From NCBI GenBank assembly GCA_014860745.1, contig JACZJC010000054.1, positions 1-52,905 on the forward strand: a DNA stretch of 52,905 nucleotides. Reading direction: 5' to 3'. The position numbers and the translations under genes were made by a program. Below are positions 25,939-34,462 of the stretch, one piece after another. The first letter of the stretch is position 1; each line of letters starts with the position of its first letter. The notes under the pieces are model-generated. The model was not told where the DNA came from. It saw nothing but the letters and a program-made list of their open reading frames with translations, and searched no databases. This stretch comes from Anaerolineales bacterium (lineage in GTDB: Bacteria; Chloroflexota; Anaerolineae; Anaerolineales; Villigracilaceae).

Positions 25939-25962
25939 GTGTTATATTTCACAATATAACAC
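25939..25962. promoter_or_regulatory. Perfect 24-bp palindromic operator upstream of the hydrogenase operon
   Basis: Arms GTGTTATATT (25939-25948) and AATATAACAC (25953-25962) are perfectly complementary, with spacer TCAC. It lies 12 bases upstream of the first ribosome site of the operon, so a bound protein would sit on or just after the promoter. The arm resembles TTATAT-type sites bound by dimeric winged-helix regulators (for example ModE-like), but the regulator is unknown. Confidence 0.6.
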
Positions 25963-25986
25963 TTTAACTTACTGGAGGTGAGATGT

Positions 25987-26028
25987 ATGGCGCTGTATAT
26001 GCCTTACAAAGTTAAAGTTGGAGATTAA
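25987..26028 (+). CDS. Possible 13-residue leader peptide of the hydrogenase operon
   Basis: GGAGGTGA (25974-25981) is the best ribosome site in the region. An ATG at suitable distance opens a 13-codon frame, MALYMPYKVKVGD, that ends five bases before the start of the first hydrogenase gene, whose own ribosome site (GGAG) lies inside this frame. This looks like a translated leader. It may be chance, since there is no comparison available. Confidence 0.35.
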   Translation: MALYMPYKVKVGD

Positions 26029-26032
26029 ACAA

Positions 26033-26527
26033 ATGGAAAGCATAGAGTATTTTCTTCTTCTCACGGGGGCTATCTTTTGCGCGTATCGTGCCACTGTATC
26101 CAAACGGATTCTATCGTCAACTTTATATCTGGCTTGCATCAGCGCATTGACTTCAGTGGTCATCTTCATGCTGGGAGCAACCCAGGTGGCGGTAATGGAG
26201 CTCTCAGTTGGCGCTGGACTGGTCACTGTTTTGATGGTGTATGCGTTGAGCGTGGTGGGCGAAGACGCGCTTGACCCAACCTCTGTGATCCCAAAACCAC
26301 TGGCATTGGGACTCGTTGGCACGGTGACGATCCTATTGGGCTGGATGGTCTATCCAGCAATTCAAGTCACTATTGTGTCAGGTGATGTGGACCTCGCGAG
26401 TGTTCTCTGGCAAAGCCGTGTGCTGGATGTTTGGATACAGATCGTTTTGATCTTCTCCGGTGTAATGGGCGTCTTGGGATTGTTATCTGAACGAACGCCT
26501 GGGCATAGCGAAGAGGTGCACGCATGA
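26033..26527 (+). CDS. Hydrogenase membrane subunit, NuoJ / MbhD-MrpB-like
   Basis: A 164-residue protein with five hydrophobic helices. The segment VAVMELSVGAGLVTVLMVYA matches the VGAG-containing helix shared by NuoJ and the DUF4040/MrpA-C-terminal family, including MbhD. It would help form the ion-translocating channel of the membrane arm. ATG 26033 is chosen; a TTG at 26018 is in frame. It overlaps the next gene by four bases. First of ten genes of the operon. Confidence 0.75.
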   Translation: MESIEYFLLLTGAIFCAYRATVSKRILSSTLYLACISALTSVVIFMLGATQVAVMELSVGAGLVTVLMVYALSVVGEDALDPTSVIPKPLALGLVGTVTILLGWMVYPAIQVTIVSGDVDLASVLWQSRVLDVWIQIVLIFSGVMGVLGLLSERTPGHSEEVHA

Positions 26528-26835
26528 ACTTCTCCCCTCTCAATATTATTCTGATCGGAATAGCGGGATTGCTCGGCGTCGGTTTTTACGGACTCTTGAT
26601 CACGCGCAACTTGATCAAAGTTGTAATGATGCTGCAGATCCTTATCAAAGCAGTTGTACTGGCTTTGGTGTTTGCTGGAAAAATAAGTGGCAATTTAGGC
26701 TTGGGACAATCCACAGCCGCGACCGTCATCGTAGCCGACACCATTGTTGCAGTAGTTGGCTTGGCGCTGGCAGTGCAAGTGCGCCGCCGCTTTGGCACAT
26801 TGGATGTTCCGCAGATTTCCACGCTAAAAGGTTGA
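26524..26835 (+). CDS. Hydrogenase membrane subunit, NuoK / MrpC-like
   Basis: A 103-residue three-helix membrane protein of NuoK size. Helices begin NIILIGIAGLLGVGFYGLL, and the second carries a lysine (LIKVVMMLQILIKAVV). The third ends near VAVVGLALAVQVRRRFG, like MrpC/NuoK. It is part of the ion channel between the antiporter-like subunits and the hydrogenase module. Confidence 0.8.
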   Translation: MNFSPLNIILIGIAGLLGVGFYGLLITRNLIKVVMMLQILIKAVVLALVFAGKISGNLGLGQSTAATVIVADTIVAVVGLALAVQVRRRFGTLDVPQISTLKG

Positions 26836-26836
26836 T

Positions 26837-28588
26837 ATGGCTGGCAACTTAATTCTTCTCATCATCGGAATTCCATGGTTGGGTGCGCTCGTTGTTTGGG
26901 TCATTGGTGACCAGCGCGCAAAAGCTCAACATATATTGGCAGTGATTTTTAGTTTGTTGTCAGGTATCGCTTCATTGATCCTTCTGGCTTTCGTTGATTC
27001 ACAACCTGCTGTCAATTTCACACTCGGATCCGCCTTCGGCAACTTAACTTTTGTCCCTGATGGATTAGCCGTGACATTGACTGTCATTGCAACTGTCATA
27101 GGTTCATTGGCAGTTTTGTTTTCAGTTGACTACATGCGCGGCGAAGCGCAGCTCGGACGCTATTACTTCATGGTCTTATTCTTCATTGGTGCAATGGCTG
27201 GATTGGTCTTGAGCGGTAATTTGCTGTTCACTTTTTTCTTTTGGGAAATCACTGCGTTTTGTTCTTATGGATTGATCTCTTTCTACAGCGATGATCCGAA
27301 AGCTGTGGCGGGCGGTATCAAAGCGCTCATCATTACACAAGTCGGCGGTGTGGGTTTGTTAGCTGGTACTTTGATCGCCTATGCAAATCTCGACAGTTTT
27401 CAAATTTCAGATGTGCTTGCAAATGCAAGTGTAATTCCAGCCGCCGCTTTATCTTTCATGGCGTTTAGTTTCATAATTGCCGCCGCTGCGAAGTCAGCGC
27501 AATTCCCATTTCACACATGGCTGCCAGATGCAATGGAAGCGCCGACCCCGATCAGCGCCCTTATTCATGCCGCAACGATGGTCAATGCAGGCATTTATTT
27601 ATTGGCGCGTTTTTACCCTGCATTCGCATCTGTCCCTGGATGGAGAACCGCTGTCATTATAGTTGGCGTCATTTCGGCGTTGATCACTGCCTTCATGGCA
27701 TTGACCGCCACCGATCTAAAACGCGCGCTGGCTTATTCAACGGTCAGTCAACTGGGTTACATGGTTTATGCCATTGGGGCGGGCGGTGTGCTTGCGAGTC
27801 AATTCCATTTGTTGAGCCATGCGGTTTTCAAAGCCTTGCTCTTTCTCACGGCAGGTTCGGTCATTCACGCCGTTGGCACACGTGACATGCGCCGCATGGG
27901 TGCGCTCAGCGCAAAAATGCCATTCGCTCGAAACGTCTTTATCATCGGCGCACTCGCGTTGATGGGACTTCCCATCCTCAACGGCTTCTGGAGCAAGGAA
28001 CTCATTCTTGAAGTCGGGCTTGAACATTCACCGCGTTGGGCGTACATCCTCATGCTCATTGGCGCAGGTCTCACCGCCTTCTACACCTTCCGCATGACAT
28101 GGATGGTCTTCTTCGGCACACAGCGCGAAGAATTGCATGTTCATGAAACAGGTACAGCAATGAAAGTTTCACTCGCCTTGTTATCCATCGGCACATTTAC
28201 CACATGGTCATTTTTTGGAGGATTAAACAAGCTGTTTTCTGCATCCCTACCATTTCATGCAATGGAAGAAGAATCCACCCTGGAGATGGTCAAAGCGATC
28301 AGCTTCGCACCCGCCACCTGGATCGCTTTACTGGTAATTGCTCTTGGTTTGATATTGTTCTTCACTTTAGGTCGAAAGGTTGCGCTGACTGAAAGTCCAC
28401 GCTGGCTCAACTCACTCACCGAATCATCTTTTGGTTTTGAATCAGTGAATCATTTTGTCGTGAACACAGTCAGCAAATTTTCTGAAAGTTTACGGGTCAC
28501 ACAAACAGGTCAACTGAACTGGAATATTCTCGGCATTATCGGCGCATTATTTATTGTGCTGGCAGTGCTGTTATGGGGCGGTGCATAA
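26837..28588 (+). CDS. Hydrogenase membrane subunit, NuoL/MrpA-type antiporter-like
   Basis: A 583-residue protein with about 14-16 transmembrane helices. The proton-translocating antiporter signature is seen in FPFHTWLPDAMEAPTP and in the discontinuous-helix Lys region KALIITQVGG. A buried Glu sits in FFFWEITAFCSY, the counterpart of the essential NuoL/M Glu. It pumps H+ or Na+ across the membrane using energy from hydrogenase turnover. The next gene starts directly at its stop codon. Confidence 0.88.
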   Translation: MAGNLILLIIGIPWLGALVVWVIGDQRAKAQHILAVIFSLLSGIASLILLAFVDSQPAVNFTLGSAFGNLTFVPDGLAVTLTVIATVIGSLAVLFSVDYMRGEAQLGRYYFMVLFFIGAMAGLVLSGNLLFTFFFWEITAFCSYGLISFYSDDPKAVAGGIKALIITQVGGVGLLAGTLIAYANLDSFQISDVLANASVIPAAALSFMAFSFIIAAAAKSAQFPFHTWLPDAMEAPTPISALIHAATMVNAGIYLLARFYPAFASVPGWRTAVIIVGVISALITAFMALTATDLKRALAYSTVSQLGYMVYAIGAGGVLASQFHLLSHAVFKALLFLTAGSVIHAVGTRDMRRMGALSAKMPFARNVFIIGALALMGLPILNGFWSKELILEVGLEHSPRWAYILMLIGAGLTAFYTFRMTWMVFFGTQREELHVHETGTAMKVSLALLSIGTFTTWSFFGGLNKLFSASLPFHAMEEESTLEMVKAISFAPATWIALLVIALGLILFFTLGRKVALTESPRWLNSLTESSFGFESVNHFVVNTVSKFSESLRVTQTGQLNWNILGIIGALFIVLAVLLWGGA

Positions 28589-30109
28589 ATGACACTATTG
28601 ACTTTCATTGGGATGATCGTAATTCCGCTGGTCGCTTCGCCACTTGTTTATTTATCAGGCCGCCTCGGCACGCATGAGACAACCTTACATCGACGCTCCT
28701 TCCTCGTGCGCGAATTGGCTCTGCTCGCCATTCTGCTCGCGTGGATTCCATTTGTTCTGTCCGTACAAACCTTCCTAACAGGTGGCACACAGGAATTCAT
28801 CATCGAAACCATGTGGCTGCGTGTGGATGGCATCAGCTTATTGGCTGCCGCTATGATTCTCACACTCGGCACATTAGTCATCTTGTTCTCTGGTCCATAC
28901 ATGGCTGGCGAAGTTGGCGAAGAAAAATATTACGCCATGCTGTTGACCATGATCGGTTTGATGATCGGCCTTGCCTGCGCAGGTGACTTGTTCAATTTGT
29001 GGGTCTGGTTCGAAGGCATGGCGATCTCATCTTATTTGCTGGTTGCCTTTTACCGTGAACAAGCCGCTTCCTTGGAAGCAGGTATGAAATATCTCGTGCA
29101 AAGTGCTATCGGTTCCGTGATGGTGTTGATGGGCATCGCTCTGGTTCTGGCAAATGCTGGGACGTTGGATCTGCCTGGGATTCGTGAAGCAGTCAGCGGG
29201 TCAGATGTGAACCGTTTGGCTTTTCTTGGAGCGGGCGCGTTATTCGTTATCGGCTTCGGAGTCAAAGTTGCAATTGTCCCACTGCATACCTGGCTGCCCG
29301 ACGCACATTCACAGGCGCCAAGCGGAATCAGTGCCATGCTTTCGGGTGTGGTGATCGAAGTCGGTTTAATAGCGATGCTGCGCGCGCTTTCGGTGTTGCC
29401 AGGTTTCTCGCTTTCGTGGGGAATTCTGTTCATGGCTTTTGGCGCACTGAATATGCTGTACGGAAACTTGCTGGCGTTGCGGCAGACCGTGGTCAAGCGC
29501 ATGTTGGCATATTCCAGTCTGAGTCATATTGGTTATATTCTTTTGGGGCTTGGCATAGCGCTTTATTCCAGCATGGAACTTGGCGCACAAGGCGCGTTCT
29601 TCCATCTCTTCAATCACATGCTCATGAAGGGACTCGCATTTCTGTCTGTCGGCGCGCTGATCTTTGGACTGTTCCTGCAAAATGATTTGCACGCTTCATT
29701 GAAAATAACCGACCTTGCTGGAACCGCGCAAAAGTATCCATGGGTTGCGCTTGCATTGAGCATCGCCGTTTTAGGACTCGGCGGACTGCCGCCGTTGGCT
29801 GGCTTCATGTCCAAGTGGCAGATTTTTGTAGCTGGTTTTCAAACTCAAAATATTTGGATCATTGCGTTGATGGTTTTTATGGCGCTCAACAGCGTGCTCT
29901 CGCTTGCATATTATGCGCCGCTGGTGAATATGATGTATCGCAAATCACCATCCTTGCAAGTGCTGGCTGGTAAACAACTATCGCTTGCGATTGTATTACC
30001 GCTGGTGGTCATGATGTTCGCAGTGATTATCCTGGGCTTTGCTCCTCAGCTAATGGATTGGGTAACCATCCCCGCCGCAAAAACTTTAATTGCAATGTTT
30101 GGAAAATAA
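28589..30109 (+). CDS. Hydrogenase membrane subunit, NuoN/MrpD-type antiporter-like
   Basis: A 506-residue protein with about 14 transmembrane helices. Features: a buried Glu in LFNLWVWFEGMAISSY, the motif VPLHTWLPDAHSQAPSG, and a Lys in the KRMLAYSSLSHIGYILLG helix. It is a second antiporter-like pump unit, corresponding by position to MbhH in archaeal membrane-bound hydrogenases. It follows the previous gene with no gap and is three bases from the next. Confidence 0.88.
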   Translation: MTLLTFIGMIVIPLVASPLVYLSGRLGTHETTLHRRSFLVRELALLAILLAWIPFVLSVQTFLTGGTQEFIIETMWLRVDGISLLAAAMILTLGTLVILFSGPYMAGEVGEEKYYAMLLTMIGLMIGLACAGDLFNLWVWFEGMAISSYLLVAFYREQAASLEAGMKYLVQSAIGSVMVLMGIALVLANAGTLDLPGIREAVSGSDVNRLAFLGAGALFVIGFGVKVAIVPLHTWLPDAHSQAPSGISAMLSGVVIEVGLIAMLRALSVLPGFSLSWGILFMAFGALNMLYGNLLALRQTVVKRMLAYSSLSHIGYILLGLGIALYSSMELGAQGAFFHLFNHMLMKGLAFLSVGALIFGLFLQNDLHASLKITDLAGTAQKYPWVALALSIAVLGLGGLPPLAGFMSKWQIFVAGFQTQNIWIIALMVFMALNSVLSLAYYAPLVNMMYRKSPSLQVLAGKQLSLAIVLPLVVMMFAVIILGFAPQLMDWVTIPAAKTLIAMFGK

Positions 30110-30112
30110 CCC

Positions 30113-30427
30113 ATGACAAACTTACTCCTTACACCCTTGATTGCATTCCTTGTCTACGGTCTGGTTGTTTCGGTCGTCTCTGCCTTGGGACGAATGTTCG
30201 CAGCCAAAGGACACGAGTCTGAATTTAAATCAGAGCCCTATGCCAGCGGAGAAGATTACGACCCGATTCCCGCCGCGCCGGGCTATCGTCAATTTTTTGT
30301 CATTGCATTATTTTTTGCGGTACTGCATCTCGGTGTAATTATGGTCGGCAGCAGTGACCTGTCTTCGGTCACAGTAGTTTATTTGCTCGGGCTGATGTTG
30401 GCGCTGGTCGCTTTGATCCTCGGATAG
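30113..30427 (+). CDS. Hydrogenase membrane subunit, NuoA-like
   Basis: A 104-residue protein with three helices and a conserved loop, SEPYASGEDYDPIP, matching the E-x-Y-x-x-G-E loop of NuoA / MbhI-like subunits that contacts the NuoB/D/H junction. It lies just before the NuoB-like gene, as in Complex I and archaeal Mbh operons. Confidence 0.8.
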   Translation: MTNLLLTPLIAFLVYGLVVSVVSALGRMFAAKGHESEFKSEPYASGEDYDPIPAAPGYRQFFVIALFFAVLHLGVIMVGSSDLSSVTVVYLLGLMLALVALILG

Positions 30428-30440
30428 AAATGGTGAAACC

Positions 30441-30947
30441 ATGAAAAATAATGCTCAACTTTGGACAAAGGTTATTAATCAAGTTCGTACATGGGCGCGC
30501 ATGAATTCCATCTGGGCGGTGCATTTCAACAGCGGCTCATGCAACGGTTGTGACATTGAAATTCTCGCCACGCTTACGCCGCGCTACGATGTGGAACGCT
30601 TCGGCATCAAACTTCAGGGCAGTCCCCGTCACGCTGATGTGCTGATCGTGACTGGGCCAGTTACCCGTCAGGCCCGCGAACGTTTGATCCGCACCTATGA
30701 GCAAATGCCCGAGCCTAAATTTGTCATCTCGGTGGGTTCGTGCAGTATTTCGGGCGGCGTATTCGAAGGCTGTTACAACTGCGTCGGCTCGGTCGATGCA
30801 GTCATTCCAGTGGATGTGTTTATCCCCGGCTGTCCGCCGCGCCCCGAAGCCATCATTGACGGCATCGTTCAATTGCTCACGGAATTAAAAGGCGGCAAAG
30901 CTCGCACACCACAGAAACAAAATATTGCCGAGGAGATTTCCACATGA
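30441..30947 (+). CDS. [NiFe] hydrogenase small subunit, NuoB-like (group 4)
   Basis: A 168-residue protein carrying one proximal [4Fe-4S] cluster. The cysteines are in SGSCNGCDIEI (about residues 31-36), VGSCSISGG (about 100) and IPGCPPRPEAI (about 134). No Tat signal and no additional cluster domain are present, as expected for group 4 enzymes. It passes electrons from the NuoI-like ferredoxin subunit to the active site. It overlaps the large-subunit gene by four bases. Confidence 0.92.
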   Translation: MKNNAQLWTKVINQVRTWARMNSIWAVHFNSGSCNGCDIEILATLTPRYDVERFGIKLQGSPRHADVLIVTGPVTRQARERLIRTYEQMPEPKFVISVGSCSISGGVFEGCYNCVGSVDAVIPVDVFIPGCPPRPEAIIDGIVQLLTELKGGKARTPQKQNIAEEIST

Positions 30948-32614
30948 ACATCGAACAACTTTTAGCGCAGGCCGAGCAACTTCTCGCTCCGTGGAACAAG
31001 GAAACTATTCATCCCGAATCAAATCGTCTGGATGTCGTTATCATTGCTGATGATCTGCGCGCGGCGGTCAATGCGCTGCACGATGCACACTGGGGATATC
31101 TATCCGCGATCACCGGTCTTGACCTTGGGCCTGCTTCTGCTCAAATGGAAGCGCTTTATCACTTTTGCAGCGGCCTCGCCATCACATCCCTACGTGTTCG
31201 TTTGCCGCACGATAACGCCAGCCTGCCAAGCATCGCGGATATTCTTCCGCCCGCATCATTTTTTGAACGCGAGATGCAGGAAATGCTGGGCTTCAAATTT
31301 AGCGGATTAAACATCAGCGAACGACTCTTTCTCCCCGATGACTGGCCTGAGGATGTGTATCCAATGCGGGCAAATTTCACTCTCGATCAAGCCGCGCCGG
31401 TAGCTGGCCGCCATGCTGACGAATTACCCGAGCAGGGAGTTGTCGGCGGCAATACTTTTGTCATCCCAATTGGTCCGCAGCATCCCGCGCTCAAAGAACC
31501 CGGTCACTTTGAATTCACTGTGGACGGTGAAATTGTCACAGCCGCGCGTATGCGGCTCGGTTACGCTCATCGCGGAATTGAGAAAGCCGCCGAGAGTCGC
31601 AACTGGATTCAAAACTTATATCTCTTCGAACGCGTTTGTGGAATCTGTTCACACACACACGCGCTCGCGTACAGCCTCGGTGTGGAAAAACTCGCACAGG
31701 TCGAAGCCCCGCCGCGCGCGCAGGCCATCCGCGAACTGGTGGCGGGTCTTGAGCGCGTACATAGTCATTTACTTTGGCTGGGAGTTGCCGCTCACGAAGC
31801 TGGCTTCGATACTTTGTTCATGTACTCATGGCGTGACCGTGAAACTGTGATGAACCTGCTTGAACAGATTACGGGCAACCGCGTCAACTATTCTGCCAAC
31901 TTGCTGGGTGGAGTCAAATGTGACATCGGGCCCGAACAAGCGAAAGCCATCAAAGAAGGATTAAATTATCTCGAGACACGCATCCGCCATTATCTCGAAG
32001 TCGTGACTACCGATGTGATGTTCCTTAATCGTACACGCGGCATTGGTACGATCTCATACGATGAAGCTGTCAAATTTGGTTTGTTGGGTCCAACTGCGCG
32101 CGCCTCCGGGCTAGTGCGGGATGTGCGCGTCGAAGCTCCTTATGGAGCCTACACTCATTTCCCCGTCAGCGCAGTGACAGAAACCAATGGCGACCTTGAA
32201 GCTCGTTGTGAAGTTCGGTTGAAGGAATTGCTGGTTTCTTGTTTCACCATGCGCACCATCGTGGACAATCTCCCCGAAGGCCCGTTGACAGTCCGTATGC
32301 CGCGCAAAATTCCCGCCGGGGAAACAGTTTCCCGCATCGAAGCGCCGCGCGGAGAATTATTTTATTTCATCAAAAGTAACGGCGGAGAAACTCCGGCACG
32401 TGTTCATATCCGCACACCCAGTTTGTGCAATTGGGTCTCTGTGCTGGAAAAAGCAGTCGGCCGTCAACTGGCGGACATACCCATGTTGATCGCCGGCATG
32501 GATCCATGCTTCTCATGCAATGATCGCGTTGTCACCTTGAAGCGCCCCGGCAGCAATGAGAACTGGTCATGGAAGCAACTGCGCGAATATGGAATTGAGT
32601 ATTACAAACGATGA
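30944..32614 (+). CDS. [NiFe] hydrogenase large subunit with fused NuoC domain (NuoCD/HycE-like)
   Basis: A 556-residue catalytic subunit. Residues 1-150 are a NuoC-like domain (LFLPDDWPEDVYPMRANF); the rest is a NuoD-like large subunit (IPIGPQHPALKEPGHFEF). Both nickel-binding CxxC pairs are present: ERVCGICSHTH (about residue 230) and DPCFSCNDR (about residue 520). True Complex I NuoD lacks these pairs, so this is a real [NiFe] hydrogenase. No long C-terminal extension follows the second pair, though the maturation protease encoded downstream implies some processing or a remnant function. C-D fusion is as in HycE/HyfG. Confidence 0.93.
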   Translation: MNIEQLLAQAEQLLAPWNKETIHPESNRLDVVIIADDLRAAVNALHDAHWGYLSAITGLDLGPASAQMEALYHFCSGLAITSLRVRLPHDNASLPSIADILPPASFFEREMQEMLGFKFSGLNISERLFLPDDWPEDVYPMRANFTLDQAAPVAGRHADELPEQGVVGGNTFVIPIGPQHPALKEPGHFEFTVDGEIVTAARMRLGYAHRGIEKAAESRNWIQNLYLFERVCGICSHTHALAYSLGVEKLAQVEAPPRAQAIRELVAGLERVHSHLLWLGVAAHEAGFDTLFMYSWRDRETVMNLLEQITGNRVNYSANLLGGVKCDIGPEQAKAIKEGLNYLETRIRHYLEVVTTDVMFLNRTRGIGTISYDEAVKFGLLGPTARASGLVRDVRVEAPYGAYTHFPVSAVTETNGDLEARCEVRLKELLVSCFTMRTIVDNLPEGPLTVRMPRKIPAGETVSRIEAPRGELFYFIKSNGGETPARVHIRTPSLCNWVSVLEKAVGRQLADIPMLIAGMDPCFSCNDRVVTLKRPGSNENWSWKQLREYGIEYYKR

Positions 32615-33534
32615 ACACATTCACCTCTCTCATCACGCTCTTGATCTTTCCCGCCGGGCTGTCGCTTGTTTTGGTTGGCATGTTCTACGAATGGGTCGAC
32701 CGTAAGCTGGTTGCCCGTTTTCAGAATCGCGTTGGTCCGCGCTGGTTCCAGCCGTTTGCAGATGCACTCAAACTTTTTGCCAAGGAACAGATCAGGCCTG
32801 CCATAGTAAATCCATATTTGTTTTTTGGTTTGCCAGTCGCCGCGCTTGCAGGCGCACTGACCGCTGCGCTGTATGTGCCATTAATGGGATTAAGCCCCGC
32901 TTCCAGCTTCCCCGGTGATTTGATCGTGACCATTTATCTGCTCAGCCTGCCGACGATGTGTGTCGGCCTGGCTGGCTGGAACACAAGCGGACGCTTCTCA
33001 TTGATCGGTGCCACACGCACGTTGACACAATTATTCGCCTATGAAGCGCCTTTTCTACTGGCAATGCTGGGTCCCGCTCTGGTTGCAGGGAGTTGGCAGA
33101 TCAATACTATTAATAGATTTACCCAGGACCATTGGTTGATCTTAACCCAGCCTGTTGGCTTCATCGTTGCGTTGATCGGCCTGATGGGAAAGCTCGAACT
33201 GCCGCCCTTTGACGCTCCCGAAGCGGAAACTGAGATCGTCGCCGGTGCGCTCACCGAATACAGCGGACGCGGCCTGGCCATGTTCAAAATAAGCAGGTCT
33301 GTGGAGTTGATCATCGGGCTGTCATTGGTTTCTTCCTTTTATCTCGGCGGATTGAACGGCATCCCATCATTTTTATTCAAGTCACTTGCCTTGCTTTTGG
33401 TAATGTCCGTGCTACAGGTTTTACTGACCCGTCTGCGCATTGACCAGACCGTCGGGCTTTGGTGGCGATTCGGCGCAATTTTGGTTTTGGCACAGCTTCT
33501 GGTTATGATCTTATGGAAAGGATTAGCGTTATGA
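32611..33534 (+). CDS. Hydrogenase membrane subunit, NuoH / HycD-like
   Basis: A 307-residue polytopic protein with about eight helices. Conserved motifs are DRKLVARFQNRVGPRWFQPF (amphipathic loop) and the acidic ELPPFDAPEAETEIVAG, the quinone- or Mbh-channel loop of NuoH-type subunits. It anchors the catalytic module to the membrane arm and couples redox change to ion transfer. Overlaps at both ends show strict coupling. Confidence 0.92.
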   Translation: MNTFTSLITLLIFPAGLSLVLVGMFYEWVDRKLVARFQNRVGPRWFQPFADALKLFAKEQIRPAIVNPYLFFGLPVAALAGALTAALYVPLMGLSPASSFPGDLIVTIYLLSLPTMCVGLAGWNTSGRFSLIGATRTLTQLFAYEAPFLLAMLGPALVAGSWQINTINRFTQDHWLILTQPVGFIVALIGLMGKLELPPFDAPEAETEIVAGALTEYSGRGLAMFKISRSVELIIGLSLVSSFYLGGLNGIPSFLFKSLALLLVMSVLQVLLTRLRIDQTVGLWWRFGAILVLAQLLVMILWKGLAL

Positions 33535-33953
33535 AAATTGGAACCATGCTCAAGGATGTGATTGAGTCTTTTTTCAAAAAGAATGCCACTCAACTGTATC
33601 CAATCGAAAGAACCCCCACTCCTGAAAGATTTCGCGGCAATTTGCAATATAACCCCGCTGCTTGTACAGGCTGTTGTTTATGCGTCAAAGACTGCCCATC
33701 CAAGGCCATCGAACTCGTCACCCTAGACCGCGCCGCCAAACGCTTTGTCCTGAAATATCACATGGACCGCTGTGTTTATTGCGGGCAATGCGCCATCAAC
33801 TGCAGGTTCAAATGCATGGGCATGTCCAATACAGATTGGGAACACGCTTCACTAAATAAAGAGGAGTTCACAATTTATTATGGAAAAGATGAAGATATCG
33901 AACAACTCCTGGCCAACCTCGCTAAACCAGCTGCTGAATCAATTGTCAAGTGA
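33531..33953 (+). CDS. Hydrogenase 2x[4Fe-4S] ferredoxin subunit, NuoI-like
   Basis: A 140-residue protein with two ferredoxin motifs: CTGCCLCVKDCPSKAIEL and CVYCGQCAINCRFKCMGM (the second lacks the usual Pro after the fourth Cys). It is the probable entry point for electrons from reduced ferredoxin; no NADH module (NuoEFG) is encoded. The ATG at 33531 overlaps the upstream stop. Its 3' end overlaps the protease frame by up to 74 bases. Confidence 0.9.
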   Translation: MKIGTMLKDVIESFFKKNATQLYPIERTPTPERFRGNLQYNPAACTGCCLCVKDCPSKAIELVTLDRAAKRFVLKYHMDRCVYCGQCAINCRFKCMGMSNTDWEHASLNKEEFTIYYGKDEDIEQLLANLAKPAAESIVK

Positions 33954-34431
33954 AATTGGGGAAGCTCCGCGGGTCGCCATTGTTGGAATCGGAAACTCGC
34001 TGCGTAATGATGATGCCGCTGGAATTCTTGTGGCGCGCGAGTTGCAGCACCGTGAGTGTGCGGCGGATGCGTCCCATTTGCTTATCATTCAAGCAGGTCA
34101 TGCTCCCGAAAATGTGACTGGCGAATTGCGCAGTTTTGCGCCTGAATTGATTCTGTTAATTGACGCGGCAGAAATGCGGAATATCCCCGGCGCGATCTGC
34201 TGGGTTCCGATCCAAGCCATTGATGGGATGAGCGCATCTACACACAGCCTGCCGCTCTCCATGCTGGCACGCTACCTGACGCTGGAACTTAACTGCATGG
34301 TGGCATTAATCGGCATTCAACCCAAGTCCAATGATTTTGGCGAAATCGTCGGTGCAGAGGTCTTGCAGGCAATTGATGAAATCGTGGACGAAATTTGCAA
34401 TACATGTTTTGCGCTTAAATCTGCGGGCTGA
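33880..34431 (+). CDS. Hydrogenase maturation protease (HycI/HyaD family)
   Basis: An up to 183-residue protein. The family core starts at RVAIVGIGNSLRNDDAAGI (G-x-G-N-x-L-x-x-D-D, with the Asp that binds nickel), then LILLIDAAEMRNIPGA (second Asp region) and ASTHSLPLSMLARYL (His). It trims the large-subunit precursor after Ni insertion. The start is uncertain: ATG 33880 lies 74 bases inside the ferredoxin gene, while TTG 33943 would give a more usual N-terminus with little overlap. Last gene of the operon. Confidence 0.85.
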   Translation: MEKMKISNNSWPTSLNQLLNQLSSEIGEAPRVAIVGIGNSLRNDDAAGILVARELQHRECAADASHLLIIQAGHAPENVTGELRSFAPELILLIDAAEMRNIPGAICWVPIQAIDGMSASTHSLPLSMLARYLTLELNCMVALIGIQPKSNDFGEIVGAEVLQAIDEIVDEICNTCFALKSAG

Positions 34432-34462
34432 AATTTTGCATATATTTTTTATACTCGAAGAT

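Noticed and set aside
30944-32614. Separate NuoC and NuoD genes with a frameshift
   Set aside because: The frame is continuous through both domains, as in HycE/HyfG fusions.
26033-33953. Operon as an ordinary respiratory Complex I (nuo)
   Set aside because: The large subunit has both nickel-binding CxxC pairs, a maturation protease follows, and no NADH-oxidising subunits are present.
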